64,000 bases of DNA from NCBI GenBank assembly GCA_018457135.1, contig JAGGDU010000148.1, positions 62,001-126,000 of the forward strand, given 5' to 3'. The DNA comes from Trichodesmium erythraeum GBRTRLIN201 (GTDB taxonomy: Bacteria; Cyanobacteriota; Cyanobacteriia; Cyanobacteriales; Microcoleaceae). This document shows, piece after piece, positions 28,492 to 37,579 of the stretch. The notes beneath the pieces were generated by a model that ran no database searches, was not told the DNA's origin, and saw nothing but the letters and a program-made list of their open reading frames with translations. Position 1 is the first letter of the stretch. Each line of letters begins with the position of its first letter. Made by a program: the position numbers and the translations under genes.

Positions 28492-30150
28492 TTACCAAAA
28501 TTGAGGTGCAGCATTTAACAACATCTGAGTATAAGAATGTTGGGGATGATTAAATATTTCTTCTGTTTTCCCTTCCTCCACAATTTTGCCATTATTCATA
28601 ACAGCAATTCTGTCACAAATAAATCTAGCTACCCACAAGTCATGGGTAATAAATAAGTAAGTTAAACTTAATTCTTTTCTCAAATCCAACATTAACTTTA
28701 AAACTTGAGTTTGAATAGTAGCATCTAACATACTTACAGGTTCATCACAAATAATTAGTTTTGGATTAGTAATTAGAGCTCTGGCTATAGCAACCCTTTG
28801 TTGCTGTCCACCAGATAGTTGGGAAGGGTATCGTGTACCATATTCTGATACTGGAGTCAAGCCTACTTTTTCCAATATTTCCTCAACTTGAATTTTAGCT
28901 TCCTCTGCATTAGCCAAATTATGGATAAATAGGGGATCAGCTACTATCTGGTTAATAGTCATCATGGGGTTGAGACAAGCCAGAGGGTCTTGAAATATCA
29001 TTTGCATTTCCCTACGATAGGGTTGTAAGGCTGAGTGTGATAAGGTAGTTAAATCTGTACCTTGAAATTTCACTGAGCCAGAAGTAGGTTTGATTAACTG
29101 TAAAATAGTTCGAGTCATGGTACTTTTACCACAACCAGATTCTCCGACTAATCCTAATATTTCTCCTGAATAAAGATTTAAGTTGACTCCATCAACTGCT
29201 TTAATAAGTTTGCTTTTGCCAGAAAATAATAACTGTTCTATAAAATTACTTTCTAAGGTGTAATGTTTAACTAAATCTTTGATTTGCAAAATAGGTTTAA
29301 CTGTTTTGGCAACTGTTATTTCTTCAGATTTTTCTGATTGAATTTGAGGAACAGTAGATTCAACTACTTGAATATGTAAAGCTGCTGCAAACAGAGATTT
29401 GGTATATTCATGTTGAGGATTTTGGATAATTTGTTGAATTGCACCTATCTCTACTATTTCACCTCCATACATTACAGCAATACGGTCACAATATTCTGCC
29501 ACCATTGCCAAATCGTGAGAAATTAATAATAAGGAAGTCTGACGTTCTTGACAAATTTTGGTTAGCTCCTGCAAAATTTGAGATGCTATAGTTACATCTA
29601 AACTAGTAGTAGGTTCGTCAGCCACTATTAGTTTGGGATCCAGTAGAAGTGCTAAAGCGATCGCCACCCTTTGCCGCATTCCGCCACTAAATTCATGAGG
29701 ATATTGAGACCAACGACTAGCAGGAATATTAACAGTTTCTAGGGTTTCTATAGACTTTTGTTGTGCCTGAGATTTAGATAGATGGGGTTGATGCGCAATA
29801 AGAGTTTCTAAACAATGATCTCCAATAGTCATTAATGGGTCGAGGCGAGTCATAGGGTCTTGAAAAACTAATGCTACCGCTTCACCTCGAAATTTTCTGA
29901 GTTGAGAGGGTTCCATCCTAAACAATGATTCTCCCTTGAAGGTAACAGACCCCTCAACTTCTGCTGACTTGGGTAATAATCTCATAGCAGCACGTCCAAG
30001 GGTAGATTTGCCACAACCAGATTCTCCCACTAATCCTAATTTTTCACCAGGTTGAAGTTTTAGAGAAACATTATTTACTGCCCAATGATATTTTCTCTCT
30101 TCTTCAGGATAAGCTACTCGTAGATTTTCTATACTAAGTAAGGGATTCAT
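28492..30150 (-). CDS. Tandem ABC ATPase, oligopeptide/dipeptide transporter type
   Basis: A 552-residue protein with two complete ABC ATPase domains, equivalent to fused DppD and DppF or E. coli YejF/GsiA. Domain one: Walker A GESGCGKST at 42-50, signature FSGGMRQRVAIALAL at about 154, Walker B LIVADEPTTSLD. Domain two: Walker A at 336-344, signature LSGGQQQRVAIARAL at 445, Walker B LIICDEPVSMLD. Each ends with the oligopeptide-type tail (HPQHSYTQMLL; NPQHEYTKSLF). It energises uptake of peptides or related solutes. The permease and binding-protein genes are not nearby, common for cyanobacteria. Note PVSMLD instead of PVSALD in the second Walker B region. Confidence 0.92.
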   Translation of the reverse strand: MNPLLSIENLRVAYPEEERKYHWAVNNVSLKLQPGEKLGLVGESGCGKSTLGRAAMRLLPKSAEVEGSVTFKGESLFRMEPSQLRKFRGEAVALVFQDPMTRLDPLMTIGDHCLETLIAHQPHLSKSQAQQKSIETLETVNIPASRWSQYPHEFSGGMRQRVAIALALLLDPKLIVADEPTTSLDVTIASQILQELTKICQERQTSLLLISHDLAMVAEYCDRIAVMYGGEIVEIGAIQQIIQNPQHEYTKSLFAAALHIQVVESTVPQIQSEKSEEITVAKTVKPILQIKDLVKHYTLESNFIEQLLFSGKSKLIKAVDGVNLNLYSGEILGLVGESGCGKSTMTRTILQLIKPTSGSVKFQGTDLTTLSHSALQPYRREMQMIFQDPLACLNPMMTINQIVADPLFIHNLANAEEAKIQVEEILEKVGLTPVSEYGTRYPSQLSGGQQQRVAIARALITNPKLIICDEPVSMLDATIQTQVLKLMLDLRKELSLTYLFITHDLWVARFICDRIAVMNNGKIVEEGKTEEIFNHPQHSYTQMLLNAAPQFW

Positions 30151-30377
30151 TGGTTAAAAGTTAAAAGTAATCTCTGGCTAAAAAATCAGGTATCCTACTC
30201 TTTTAAGACGGTCAAAAAAATTAACTTCAGTATTTTAAGGTTTTGACTGCAGCAGTCGGTACTGATCACTAGTAACTTATAACTAAAATGACTGAGTTTT
30301 TTCTGTCCAAATACTCCCCAAGTCCGCAAATGGAATCTAGCTCGGCATCTTAAATGGGTAGTAATACATGATAAAAA

Positions 30378-30989
30378 TTATTCACTTTGACTTTTGATAC
30401 TAAATGTTCCATTTAGTTCCTTTCTTTTATTTTCAAATCTGCGTAACATATAAGTAGCAGCACAGTCTGCTTGGGGGTAAGTTTCCAATATATCTGTTAA
30501 TTGAAAAATATACTCAGCTATTTCTTCTCCCAATTTATCAATGACAGTCTCACGATTAATCATTTCTTGTTGATGCTCTCGCACTCTTGCTTGCCATTGA
30601 CTGGAAAATATCTCGTTAATTTTAGTGTGAAGACCAAGCTCTTCTAAGATGTTCCACTCTTCGCTATTATCAAACCAGATACCTCCACAACTCATGCAAC
30701 GTTCTATATAGAAAGGTTGTTTAATGTTTATTCTGCATCGTGATAAATAAGTACCACATTCAGGACACAGTCCTGCTTTACCATCAAACAAAGAGGGGAC
30801 AAAATCTTCAAATTGATTATAGTAGGGCAAAGTTTCTTCTGGAGCATACCATACAGGTAAACTGGATAACCATGCTTCATAATCTTTTGCCGAAATCCAA
30901 AAACCTTCAGACTTAGGACAGTATTTTACCGGGATAATATCATTTAAAATAGCGTCTTCTAACTCTGCATCGCATTTAGGGCTTTTCAT
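30378..30989 (-). CDS. Zinc-ribbon (zf-TFIIB type) protein
   Basis: A 203-residue soluble protein. A TFIIB-like zinc ribbon lies at about 73-113: Cys75 and Cys78 in LCPECGTYL, then Cys98 and Cys101 in RCMSCGGIWFDNSEEW. The N-terminus (residues 3-40: SPKCDAELEDA, KYCPKSEGFWISAKDYEAW) has the spacing of a second ribbon that lost two Cys. The C-terminal third is helical. The start overlaps the stop of the PatD-like gene by four bases (ATGA), so translation is probably coupled. Function unknown; it may bind nucleic acid or a protein partner. Confidence 0.7.
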   Translation of the reverse strand: MKSPKCDAELEDAILNDIIPVKYCPKSEGFWISAKDYEAWLSSLPVWYAPEETLPYYNQFEDFVPSLFDGKAGLCPECGTYLSRCRINIKQPFYIERCMSCGGIWFDNSEEWNILEELGLHTKINEIFSSQWQARVREHQQEMINRETVIDKLGEEIAEYIFQLTDILETYPQADCAATYMLRRFENKRKELNGTFSIKSQSE

Positions 30990-31372
30990 CCTGTTTTTTC
31001 CTGATTCTGTATTAATTTGTCTTGACCAAGTATAATTCTACAATAACCTTTAAGAGTTTTTAGGCGATCGCTAATATTGGCCAGCCGTGTTTTTTGTGTT
31101 TGACAGTTTTGGGATGCTTGTAAAAAGCTAACATCTAGATTCAATAGTTTAAATTGCTTATGAATCTCCGTCAAATAAGACTGTATCTTGGATGCTATAG
31201 ATGGGTCTAGTTCAGAGCTATCTAAATTAATAATCTGAGTCTCAAACCACCCTTGGGCTTCCTGAAAATTGGCCAATATTTTTTCTAGTTCTATTTCTGT
31301 CACATTCTGTTGTAACTGATTTATAAGTTGACTTAATTTTTGATACTGCTGATTATACTTCTTTGGTAACAT
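30986..31372 (-). CDS. PatD-like protein (heterocyst-frequency family)
   Basis: A 128-residue helical protein, mostly coiled-coil-like. The arrangement YQKLSQLINQL near the start, LDSSELDPSIASKIQSYLTEIHKQFKLLNLDVSFLQASQ in the middle, and ISDRLKTLKGYCRIIL at the end resembles the cyanobacterial PatD family, whose Anabaena member tunes heterocyst frequency and is NtcA-regulated. The family is also present in strains without heterocysts, so a developmental role is not implied. The identification is from memory of the family pattern. It overlaps the zinc-ribbon gene by four bases. Confidence 0.55.
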   Translation of the reverse strand: MLPKKYNQQYQKLSQLINQLQQNVTEIELEKILANFQEAQGWFETQIINLDSSELDPSIASKIQSYLTEIHKQFKLLNLDVSFLQASQNCQTQKTRLANISDRLKTLKGYCRIILGQDKLIQNQEKTG

Positions 31373-31494
31373 AATATAAATAAATCGAAACTTGCATATA
31401 TTATTATTAACAGACGAAGTAATACCGTCATATATTATTTAGTATATTAAGTAATACTATTCTATATTATTAACATATAGAGTATTAAAGGTTG

Positions 31495-31725
31495 ATAGAA
31501 GTCAAAAGTCAAAATTCAAAAGTCAAAAGTAAAAAAATATAAAGATTAGACAGTAGCATATTTTTAAGGCACTATAGCTAAAAGTAAAAAATTAAACGTT
31601 AAAAAATCATATAGTAGTAGATTTTCCCAGAAACTATAAGTTAAAAGTGAAAAGTCAAAAAATCGGATAATAGCATATTTTTGAAGGTACTATAGTTAAG
31701 AGTGAAAAGTAAAAAAAATCATAGG
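31495..31725. repeat. Degenerate A-rich repeats (AGTCAAAAGTCAAAA type)
   Basis: Starts with heptamer-like AGTCAAAAGTCAAAATTCAA and continues as about three 60-bp units. ATAGCATATTTTTAAGGCAC near 31554 recurs as ATAGCATATTTTTGAAGGTA near 31670, each followed by CTATAG(C/T)TAA. This is the short tandemly repeated repetitive sequence style common in filamentous cyanobacteria. Confidence 0.7.
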
Positions 31726-31961
31726 AGAAAAATGAAAGTATAAAAATCACAGATTATCTACAGAAAAACTAGAAAATTTAAGTAAAAATCTAGTTGATAG
31801 TTATATTACTTTATAATAAAATAAAGATATGTAATTCAATTAGATACTACTAGGAAAATACACAAATATAACTGGTAGTAGTTTATTGCAATTATTGTAG
31901 TAACGGTATAGTTATGATTCCAGCTTTTATCTACTATTACTTATTACTACACATGACTATT

Positions 31962-32090
31962 ACAGCAATCATATCAAACGATTGTCAAAATTAAAAAGCC
32001 AGAAATAAGTTCCAAAACTCTTGCTCATTCACCCCGTTATAAAAAGTGGGAAGATTTTGGAATTGTAAAAGTAGGATTGCTATATATAGC
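31962..32090. repeat. Dispersed repeat, copy 2
   Basis: Partner of 28213-28365; contains TATCAAACGATTGTCAAAAT and ends near GGATTGCTATAT. It sits about 55 bp upstream of the rel start, so it may lie inside the rel leader. Confidence 0.55.
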
Positions 32091-32146
32091 TGTTTTATAC
32101 AGAAATAAACTAATATTTGATACTTATTAACTCTAAACTAATTACT

Positions 32147-34399
32147 ATGAAAACAAAAACCGTCACACCGAAAGCTCAAATTTCATGTGTAATTCCTGAT
32201 TGGTTGCAAGAATGTCTAGATAACAGAAATAAGGGCAATAATGTTACTAGTTGTTCAGTGGATACAGCATTAATTTGTCGAGCATTTGAATTTGCATATA
32301 AGTTACATGAAGGGCAGTATAGAAAATCAGGAGAACCTTATATTTGTCATCCTGTAGCCGTAGCAGGATTATTAAAATATTTAGGTGGTGATAGTACCAT
32401 GATTGCTGCAGGTTTGCTACATGATATTGTTGAAGATACTGACGTAAAAATTGAAGAAATAGAGGAAAAATTTGGTTCAGAAGTAACTTTATTAGTAGAA
32501 GGTGTAACTAAACTTTCTAAGTTTAATTTTTCTAATAAAACAGAGCTACAAGCTGAAAATTTTCGCCGAATGTTTTTGGCAATGGCAAAAGATATTAGAG
32601 TCATTGTTGTCAAGTTGGCAGACAGATTACATAATATGAGAACTCTCCAACATTTACCTTCTCATAAACAGTTAAGTAAAGCATTAGAAACACGGGAAAT
32701 ATTTGCACCACTGGCAAATCGTTTAGGAATTGGTAGGATTAAATGGGAATTAGAAGATTTATCTTTCAAATATCTTGAACCAAATGCTTATCGTGAAATT
32801 CAAGAGTTGGTAGCAGATAAAAGGGTAGATAGGGAAGCTAGATTATTAAAAATGACAGAAAATTTACGACAAAAATTAGACCGCTTAGGAATAGAATGTT
32901 ACGACATTAGTGGTCGCCCTAAACATCTTTATGGAATTTATCGAAAGATGTACTTAAAACAAAAAGAATTTCACGAAGTATATGATATTTCTGGACTGAG
33001 AATTATTGTAGAAAAAAGAGAAGATTGTTATCGAACTTTAGCTATTGTTCATGACTCTTATCGTCCTATTCCTGGAAGATTTAAAGACTATATTGGTCTG
33101 CCAAAACCTAATCGTTATCAGTCGTTACATACAGGAGTAATAGGTATTACAGGTCGTCCGGTAGAGGTGCAAATTAGAACTGTGGAAATGCACCATGTTG
33201 CTGAGTATGGAATAGCTGCTCATTGGAAGTATAAAGAGACTGGTTATAGTAATACTAATGTTAATATTACGACAGAAGATGAAAAGTTTACTTGGCTTAG
33301 ACAGTTATTAGAATGGCAAAGTGACCTGAAAGATGATCGGGAATATTTGGAAACTATTAAGGGTGATTTATTCTCTGAAGATGTTTATGCATTTACACCA
33401 AAAGGTGATGTTATTTCCCTCAAACATGGATCGACACCAATAGATTTCGCTTATCGTATTCATACAGAGGTAGGAAATCATTGTACAGGTGCTAAGGTAA
33501 ATGAACGAATAGTACCTTTAGATACTCCTTTAAAAAATGGTGATATTGTCGAAATTTTAACTCATAAAAATGGCCATCCTAGCTTAGATTGGCTAAATTC
33601 TGTGGTTACTGGTGGAGCACGAAATCGAATTCGTCAGTGGTATAAGCGTTCCCATAGAGAAGAAATTTTAGCTAGAGGTCGAGAATTATTAGAAAAAGAA
33701 TTGGGTAAAAAAGGTTTTGAATCTTTACTCAAATCTGAGCAAATGCGACTTGTTTCTGAAAAATTTAATTATCATAATGTAGATGATTTATTGGCTGGTT
33801 TGGGATATGGTGAAATAACTTTAAATTTAGTGGTCAATCGATTGCGAGATGCTTTTAGAGAAGTCACAAAAGTTGAGGAAAATTCAGATATTTGTTCAGA
33901 AAAATATTTACACAAGTCTACTCAAATTTCGTCTCCTAATAATTATCATCCAATCGCTGGAGTTGAAGGGTTAATGTATCATTTAGCAGGTTGTTGTAAT
34001 CCGATTCCAGGTGAGCCTATTATTGGAGCTGTAACTCGTATAAATGGTATTTCTATTCATCGTCAAGGTTGTTCTAATATAGAAAATGTACCTGGAGAAA
34101 GGTTAGTTCCTGTTAGTTGGAATAATGCTAATGAAAATAATGGAAGACCGAAAACTTATCCAGTTAATATCTATATTGAAGTTATAGATAGAGTGGGTGT
34201 TCTCAAAGATATTTTATCCCGTTTGATGGATAATAATGTTAATGTTAAAAATGCTCAGGTTAAAACAAATCCTGGTCATACTGCTATTATTAATCTATGT
34301 ATTGAAGTGAGCGACTGCCAACAATTTGAACGTAGTTGTACTCAGATTAAAAATATAAGTGATATTTTGAATTTACGTCGTGTTAGTCAGGTTGAATAG
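32147..34399 (+). CDS. Bifunctional (p)ppGpp synthetase/hydrolase
   Basis: Long RelA/SpoT homologue (Rel) controlling the stringent response, about 750 residues. Domain order: HD hydrolase (His92-Asp93 in LLHDIVEDTDVKIEE; intact, so hydrolysis is expected), RelA/SpoT synthetase (YDISGLRIIV, PKPNRYQSLHTGV, VEVQIRTVEMHHVAEYGIAAHWKYK), TGS (VYAFTPKGDVISLKHGSTPIDFAYRIHTEVG), zinc-finger/helical region with the Cys-Cys motif (GCCNPIPGEPIIGAVTRINGISIHRQGC) and a C-terminal ACT domain (VEVIDRVGVLKDILSRL-like). The frame opens at a TTG at 32117, but ATG at 32147 (MKTKTVTPKAQ) is the better start. Confidence 0.95.
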   Translation: MKTKTVTPKAQISCVIPDWLQECLDNRNKGNNVTSCSVDTALICRAFEFAYKLHEGQYRKSGEPYICHPVAVAGLLKYLGGDSTMIAAGLLHDIVEDTDVKIEEIEEKFGSEVTLLVEGVTKLSKFNFSNKTELQAENFRRMFLAMAKDIRVIVVKLADRLHNMRTLQHLPSHKQLSKALETREIFAPLANRLGIGRIKWELEDLSFKYLEPNAYREIQELVADKRVDREARLLKMTENLRQKLDRLGIECYDISGRPKHLYGIYRKMYLKQKEFHEVYDISGLRIIVEKREDCYRTLAIVHDSYRPIPGRFKDYIGLPKPNRYQSLHTGVIGITGRPVEVQIRTVEMHHVAEYGIAAHWKYKETGYSNTNVNITTEDEKFTWLRQLLEWQSDLKDDREYLETIKGDLFSEDVYAFTPKGDVISLKHGSTPIDFAYRIHTEVGNHCTGAKVNERIVPLDTPLKNGDIVEILTHKNGHPSLDWLNSVVTGGARNRIRQWYKRSHREEILARGRELLEKELGKKGFESLLKSEQMRLVSEKFNYHNVDDLLAGLGYGEITLNLVVNRLRDAFREVTKVEENSDICSEKYLHKSTQISSPNNYHPIAGVEGLMYHLAGCCNPIPGEPIIGAVTRINGISIHRQGCSNIENVPGERLVPVSWNNANENNGRPKTYPVNIYIEVIDRVGVLKDILSRLMDNNVNVKNAQVKTNPGHTAIINLCIEVSDCQQFERSCTQIKNISDILNLRRVSQVE

Positions 34400-34745
34400 T
34401 ATTTTTAGTTAGGAGGAATAAGTAGTAAGGAAAAGTCAAATGTAAGTATTCAGCTTTTAAGTATTAAAGGAATTACTGAAGGTGAGCTGAACGCCTTTTT
34501 ATTTCAGCGGGGAATGTCATGAAACGTAACTTTGAATTCTCTTTGAAGACTAATTTTTGATAGAAAATTACAATGATTTAATAACTCATTGCTAATAGCT
34601 GATAGCTAACTGCTAAGTACTTACAGAGTGCCTATCCTATTTCTCAGACTTTAACTTTTTATGCCTCAATTTAGTCTTATATCCAAGGGCAAATATTGAA
34701 TTAATACCTCAAACTTTCTTGTATCTCAAATTTAGGATAAAAACT
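34400..34745. other. Intergenic region, weak hairpin only
   Basis: A GCTGAA...TTCAGC hairpin at about 34489-34508 follows rel without a T-run. Nothing else seen. Confidence 0.4.
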
Positions 34746-36125
34746 ATGCTTTTAGACCAATCATCTATAAGTAATTTATTAAATAAACAACGTAAATTTT
34801 TTGCTACAGGAAAAACCAAAAATATTGACTTTAGAATAGAACAACTAAAGGGTTTAAAACAGGCAGTTTCAGATTATCAAAACAAAATAGTTGCTGCCGT
34901 TAAAGCAGATTTGAATAGAGCGGAATTTGAAGCATATTTTGAACTGACTTTTTTTCCAGAGATAAATGATGGGATTAAAAAGCTGAAATCTTGGGCAAAA
35001 CCTCGTCGGGTTTCTACTCCAATTGAACAGTTTCCTGCCGGAGCTAAAATTTATCAAGAACCCTTAGGGGTTGTGTTAATTATTGGAGCTTGGAATTATC
35101 CTTTTCAATTAGTTATTCATCCCTTATTGGGAGCGATCGCTGCTGGAAATTGTGCGATTATTAAACCTTCGGAAATAGCTGTTAATACCTCTGAGGTTGT
35201 TGCAGATTTAATTGCTCATACTTTTGACTCTAGCTATATTGCTGCTGTTACAGGAGGAGTGGAAAAAAGTCAACAGTTATTAGCCGAAAAATTTGACCAT
35301 ATTTTCTTTACTGGAGGAACAAGAGTAGGGAAAATAGTTATGGAAGCTGCTGCTAAAAGTCTCACTCCTGTTACTTTGGAATTAGGTGGAAAAAGCCCTT
35401 GTATTGTTGATGATGATATTCAGTTAGAATATACAGCAAAACGTATTACTTGGGGAAAGTTTATTAATGCTGGTCAGACTTGTGTTGCTCCTGATTATTT
35501 GTTGGTAAATAAGTCGGTTAAGTCTGATTTGTTGGAGAAAATTAAACAGTCTATTGATAAGTTTTATGGTAAAAATCCTGCTAATAGTCCAGATTATGGT
35601 CGGATTATAAATGAAAAGCAATTTAATAGATTAAATCATTTGTTGGAAGAAGGAAAAATTTTTATTGGTGGTGAAACAAAGTCGGAAGAACTTTATATTT
35701 CACCTACAGTTATTGAGGGAGTTAATTGGGATTCAGGAATTATGGAGGAGGAGATTTTTGGACCTATTTTACCTGTTTTAGAATATGAAAATTTGGATGA
35801 GGCGATCGCTCTTGTTAATTCTCGTCCTAAACCTTTATCTCTTTACTTTTTTTCTCGAAATAAACAGAAACAAGAACAAGTTTTAAGGGAAACTTCTTCT
35901 GGAAATGTTTGTATTAATGATACTGTGATGCAGTTTGTTGTGAGATTTTTGCCGTTTGGAGGTGTGGGAAATAGTGGTATTGGTAGTTATCATGGTAAAG
36001 CTAGTTTTGATACTTTTTCTCACTATAAAAGTGTATTGAATAAGGGATTATGGTTTGATTTAAAATTCCGATATGCTCCTTATAAAAATAAGGTTGGTTT
36101 GATTAAAAAAATAATTTTTTGGTAA
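34746..36125 (+). CDS. Class 3 (fatty) aldehyde dehydrogenase
   Basis: NAD(P)-dependent aldehyde dehydrogenase, 459 residues from the ATG at 34746; the frame extends nine codons to a TTG, which looks unnecessary. Catalytic Cys246 lies in NAGQTCVAPDY and general-base Glu212 in LELGGKSPCIV, 34 residues apart as in the ALDH3 class. Also EPLGVVLIIGAWNYPFQL, the Rossmann FFTGGTRVGKIV and the C-terminal PFGGVGNSGIGSYHG. The hydrophobic, basic C-terminus (YKNKVGLIKKIIFW) fits membrane-associated fatty aldehyde dehydrogenases. In cyanobacteria this class oxidises fatty aldehydes to fatty acids, competing with alkane formation. Confidence 0.92.
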   Translation: MLLDQSSISNLLNKQRKFFATGKTKNIDFRIEQLKGLKQAVSDYQNKIVAAVKADLNRAEFEAYFELTFFPEINDGIKKLKSWAKPRRVSTPIEQFPAGAKIYQEPLGVVLIIGAWNYPFQLVIHPLLGAIAAGNCAIIKPSEIAVNTSEVVADLIAHTFDSSYIAAVTGGVEKSQQLLAEKFDHIFFTGGTRVGKIVMEAAAKSLTPVTLELGGKSPCIVDDDIQLEYTAKRITWGKFINAGQTCVAPDYLLVNKSVKSDLLEKIKQSIDKFYGKNPANSPDYGRIINEKQFNRLNHLLEEGKIFIGGETKSEELYISPTVIEGVNWDSGIMEEEIFGPILPVLEYENLDEAIALVNSRPKPLSLYFFSRNKQKQEQVLRETSSGNVCINDTVMQFVVRFLPFGGVGNSGIGSYHGKASFDTFSHYKSVLNKGLWFDLKFRYAPYKNKVGLIKKIIFW

Positions 36126-36854
36126 TATTTGGCTGTGTTGTGTTTCGTTAGCTCAACCCAACATACATGAATATTTTGATCGTTCATGTATAGGAGCAAG
36201 ATGCTCCGACTGCTGAAAAATTATGGGATATCTCCTTGAAAATTAGTCTCCCAAGCCGAACTCCTTTGATAAGTAGGTCGGTTTTGAAATTTGTCCCTAT
36301 GTAACAAAATGTAAATTCACCTCAAATTAATTTTGTAGAGGAGCTTGAAGTCAGTATACAAATCTTAATATAGCTAAGTTTTTTCATGCCTAGCTACTTA
36401 GATAATTAAGGGAGAAATTTGATTCTCAAGTTGTATAAAAAAAAAGGTGTTGCTAAATTAAGGGATGAATATAATTGGAGCGAACATTCTAACAACCTAA
36501 AAATATAACGAATAGGCAAGATGCTCATTTGAGAAAAGTATTAAAATTATTTTCCTTTTATGCAACCCCTGCTCGTGCCATGTTGGCCTGGAATTACTTA
36601 AATAAAATAGGAACTATATCTTGGTAAAACTATTTATATTTGTATATAATTGTGATTCAATGTCATAATTATATACTTACTACTTAGCACCAGAAAGAGG
36701 GATCGGTACTAAATAAAATATTATAGTGCTAGCTTTCAGGTAATTTTAGGTAAAAATTGATATATGGAAACTCCCGAACAACTAAAAAAGAAAAAAGATG
36801 ATGAACAGCCAAACGATAACTAGAGGAAACTCAAAAGTTCAAGCTTTGTATTTA
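36126..36854. other. Intergenic region, short hairpin
   Basis: A perfect short hairpin GGAGCA-AGA-TGCTCC lies at about 36192-36206; 'gcaagatgctc' recurs near 36518. A 19-codon charged ORF from 36763 (METPEQLKKKKDDEQPNDN) cannot be supported. Nothing else. Confidence 0.5.
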
Positions 36855-37451
36855 CTACCGCATCAAAGCAATACCTGTAATTAGGGCAACAAAAAACCAT
36901 GTCACAAATAAACCAATAACCTCACTAATAAACAAACCTATCGCTTCATAGATCAAGCCACCTACTAACCAACCTAGAGGCAAACCAATTGCCCAAGCTA
37001 GAATATTTGCCATTATCCATCGCTGTGGCCGAGAAATTTGCCTTTTCACTACAAACCATTGAGCTAATCCCAAAATCCCTCCCATAATAGCACCATTAAT
37101 AACTCCATAAAACAACCTCAGCCAAATTTGTTCTGTTCGTGGAGCGATCCAACCTAACGCCCCTAAACTACTTGCCCCAATTAATAACCAAGCCACAATA
37201 CTGACTACAACCCACCATCTGCTCTGGAAAATTCGATTTCTTAGCACCAACCATTGTGCTAATCCCACCACAGCACCACCCATAGCTCCTGATATAGCCC
37301 CCACATAAGGTTTCACATCCACTTCTACAAACATTAAGCTGACCAAAAAGCCAATAAGAGTGAAAAATACCCACCGCAAACAAAAACTCCATCCAGTGTT
37401 TTTGGGTTTAGTACTATAAGAAAAGTAATATAATTCGCTAACTGACATCAA
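36855..37451 (-). CDS. Polytopic membrane protein with internal repeat, unknown
   Basis: A 198-residue membrane protein with about six hydrophobic segments. It contains an internal duplication: GAMGGAVVGLAQWLVLRNRI then RWWVVVSIVAWLLIGASS, and GAIMGGILGLAQWFVVKRQI then RWIMANILAWAIGLPLG. The GLAQW(L/F)V motif followed by a basic loop and an RW start of the next helix is the signature. I have seen similar proteins annotated as hypothetical in cyanobacteria; no function is known to me. It lies 128 bp downstream of the glycosidase-like gene on the same strand. Confidence 0.75.
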   Translation of the reverse strand: MMSVSELYYFSYSTKPKNTGWSFCLRWVFFTLIGFLVSLMFVEVDVKPYVGAISGAMGGAVVGLAQWLVLRNRIFQSRWWVVVSIVAWLLIGASSLGALGWIAPRTEQIWLRLFYGVINGAIMGGILGLAQWFVVKRQISRPQRWIMANILAWAIGLPLGWLVGGLIYEAIGLFISEVIGLFVTWFFVALITGIALMR

Positions 37452-37579
37452 AAAAAATTTTCTAGCAACTTTACATCTAACTTATAGATTCTACACTGAT
37501 AAGTATACTTTGAACAAATCGGGGTTAGTAATTTATGGGACTACTAAATTGTAGGGGTAATACCACCCCAACTACCTTG

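Larger units (their letters stand above)
31373..32116. other. Non-coding: A-rich repeats and a dispersed repeat
   Basis: Divergent intergenic region between the PatD-like gene and rel. It contains degenerate repeats at 31495-31725 and copy 2 of a dispersed repeat at 31962-32090. No gene seen. Confidence 0.6.

Noticed and set aside
31495-31725. Possible CRISPR-like array of A-rich repeats
   Set aside because: Units are degenerate, of uneven length, without conserved direct repeats or cas genes.
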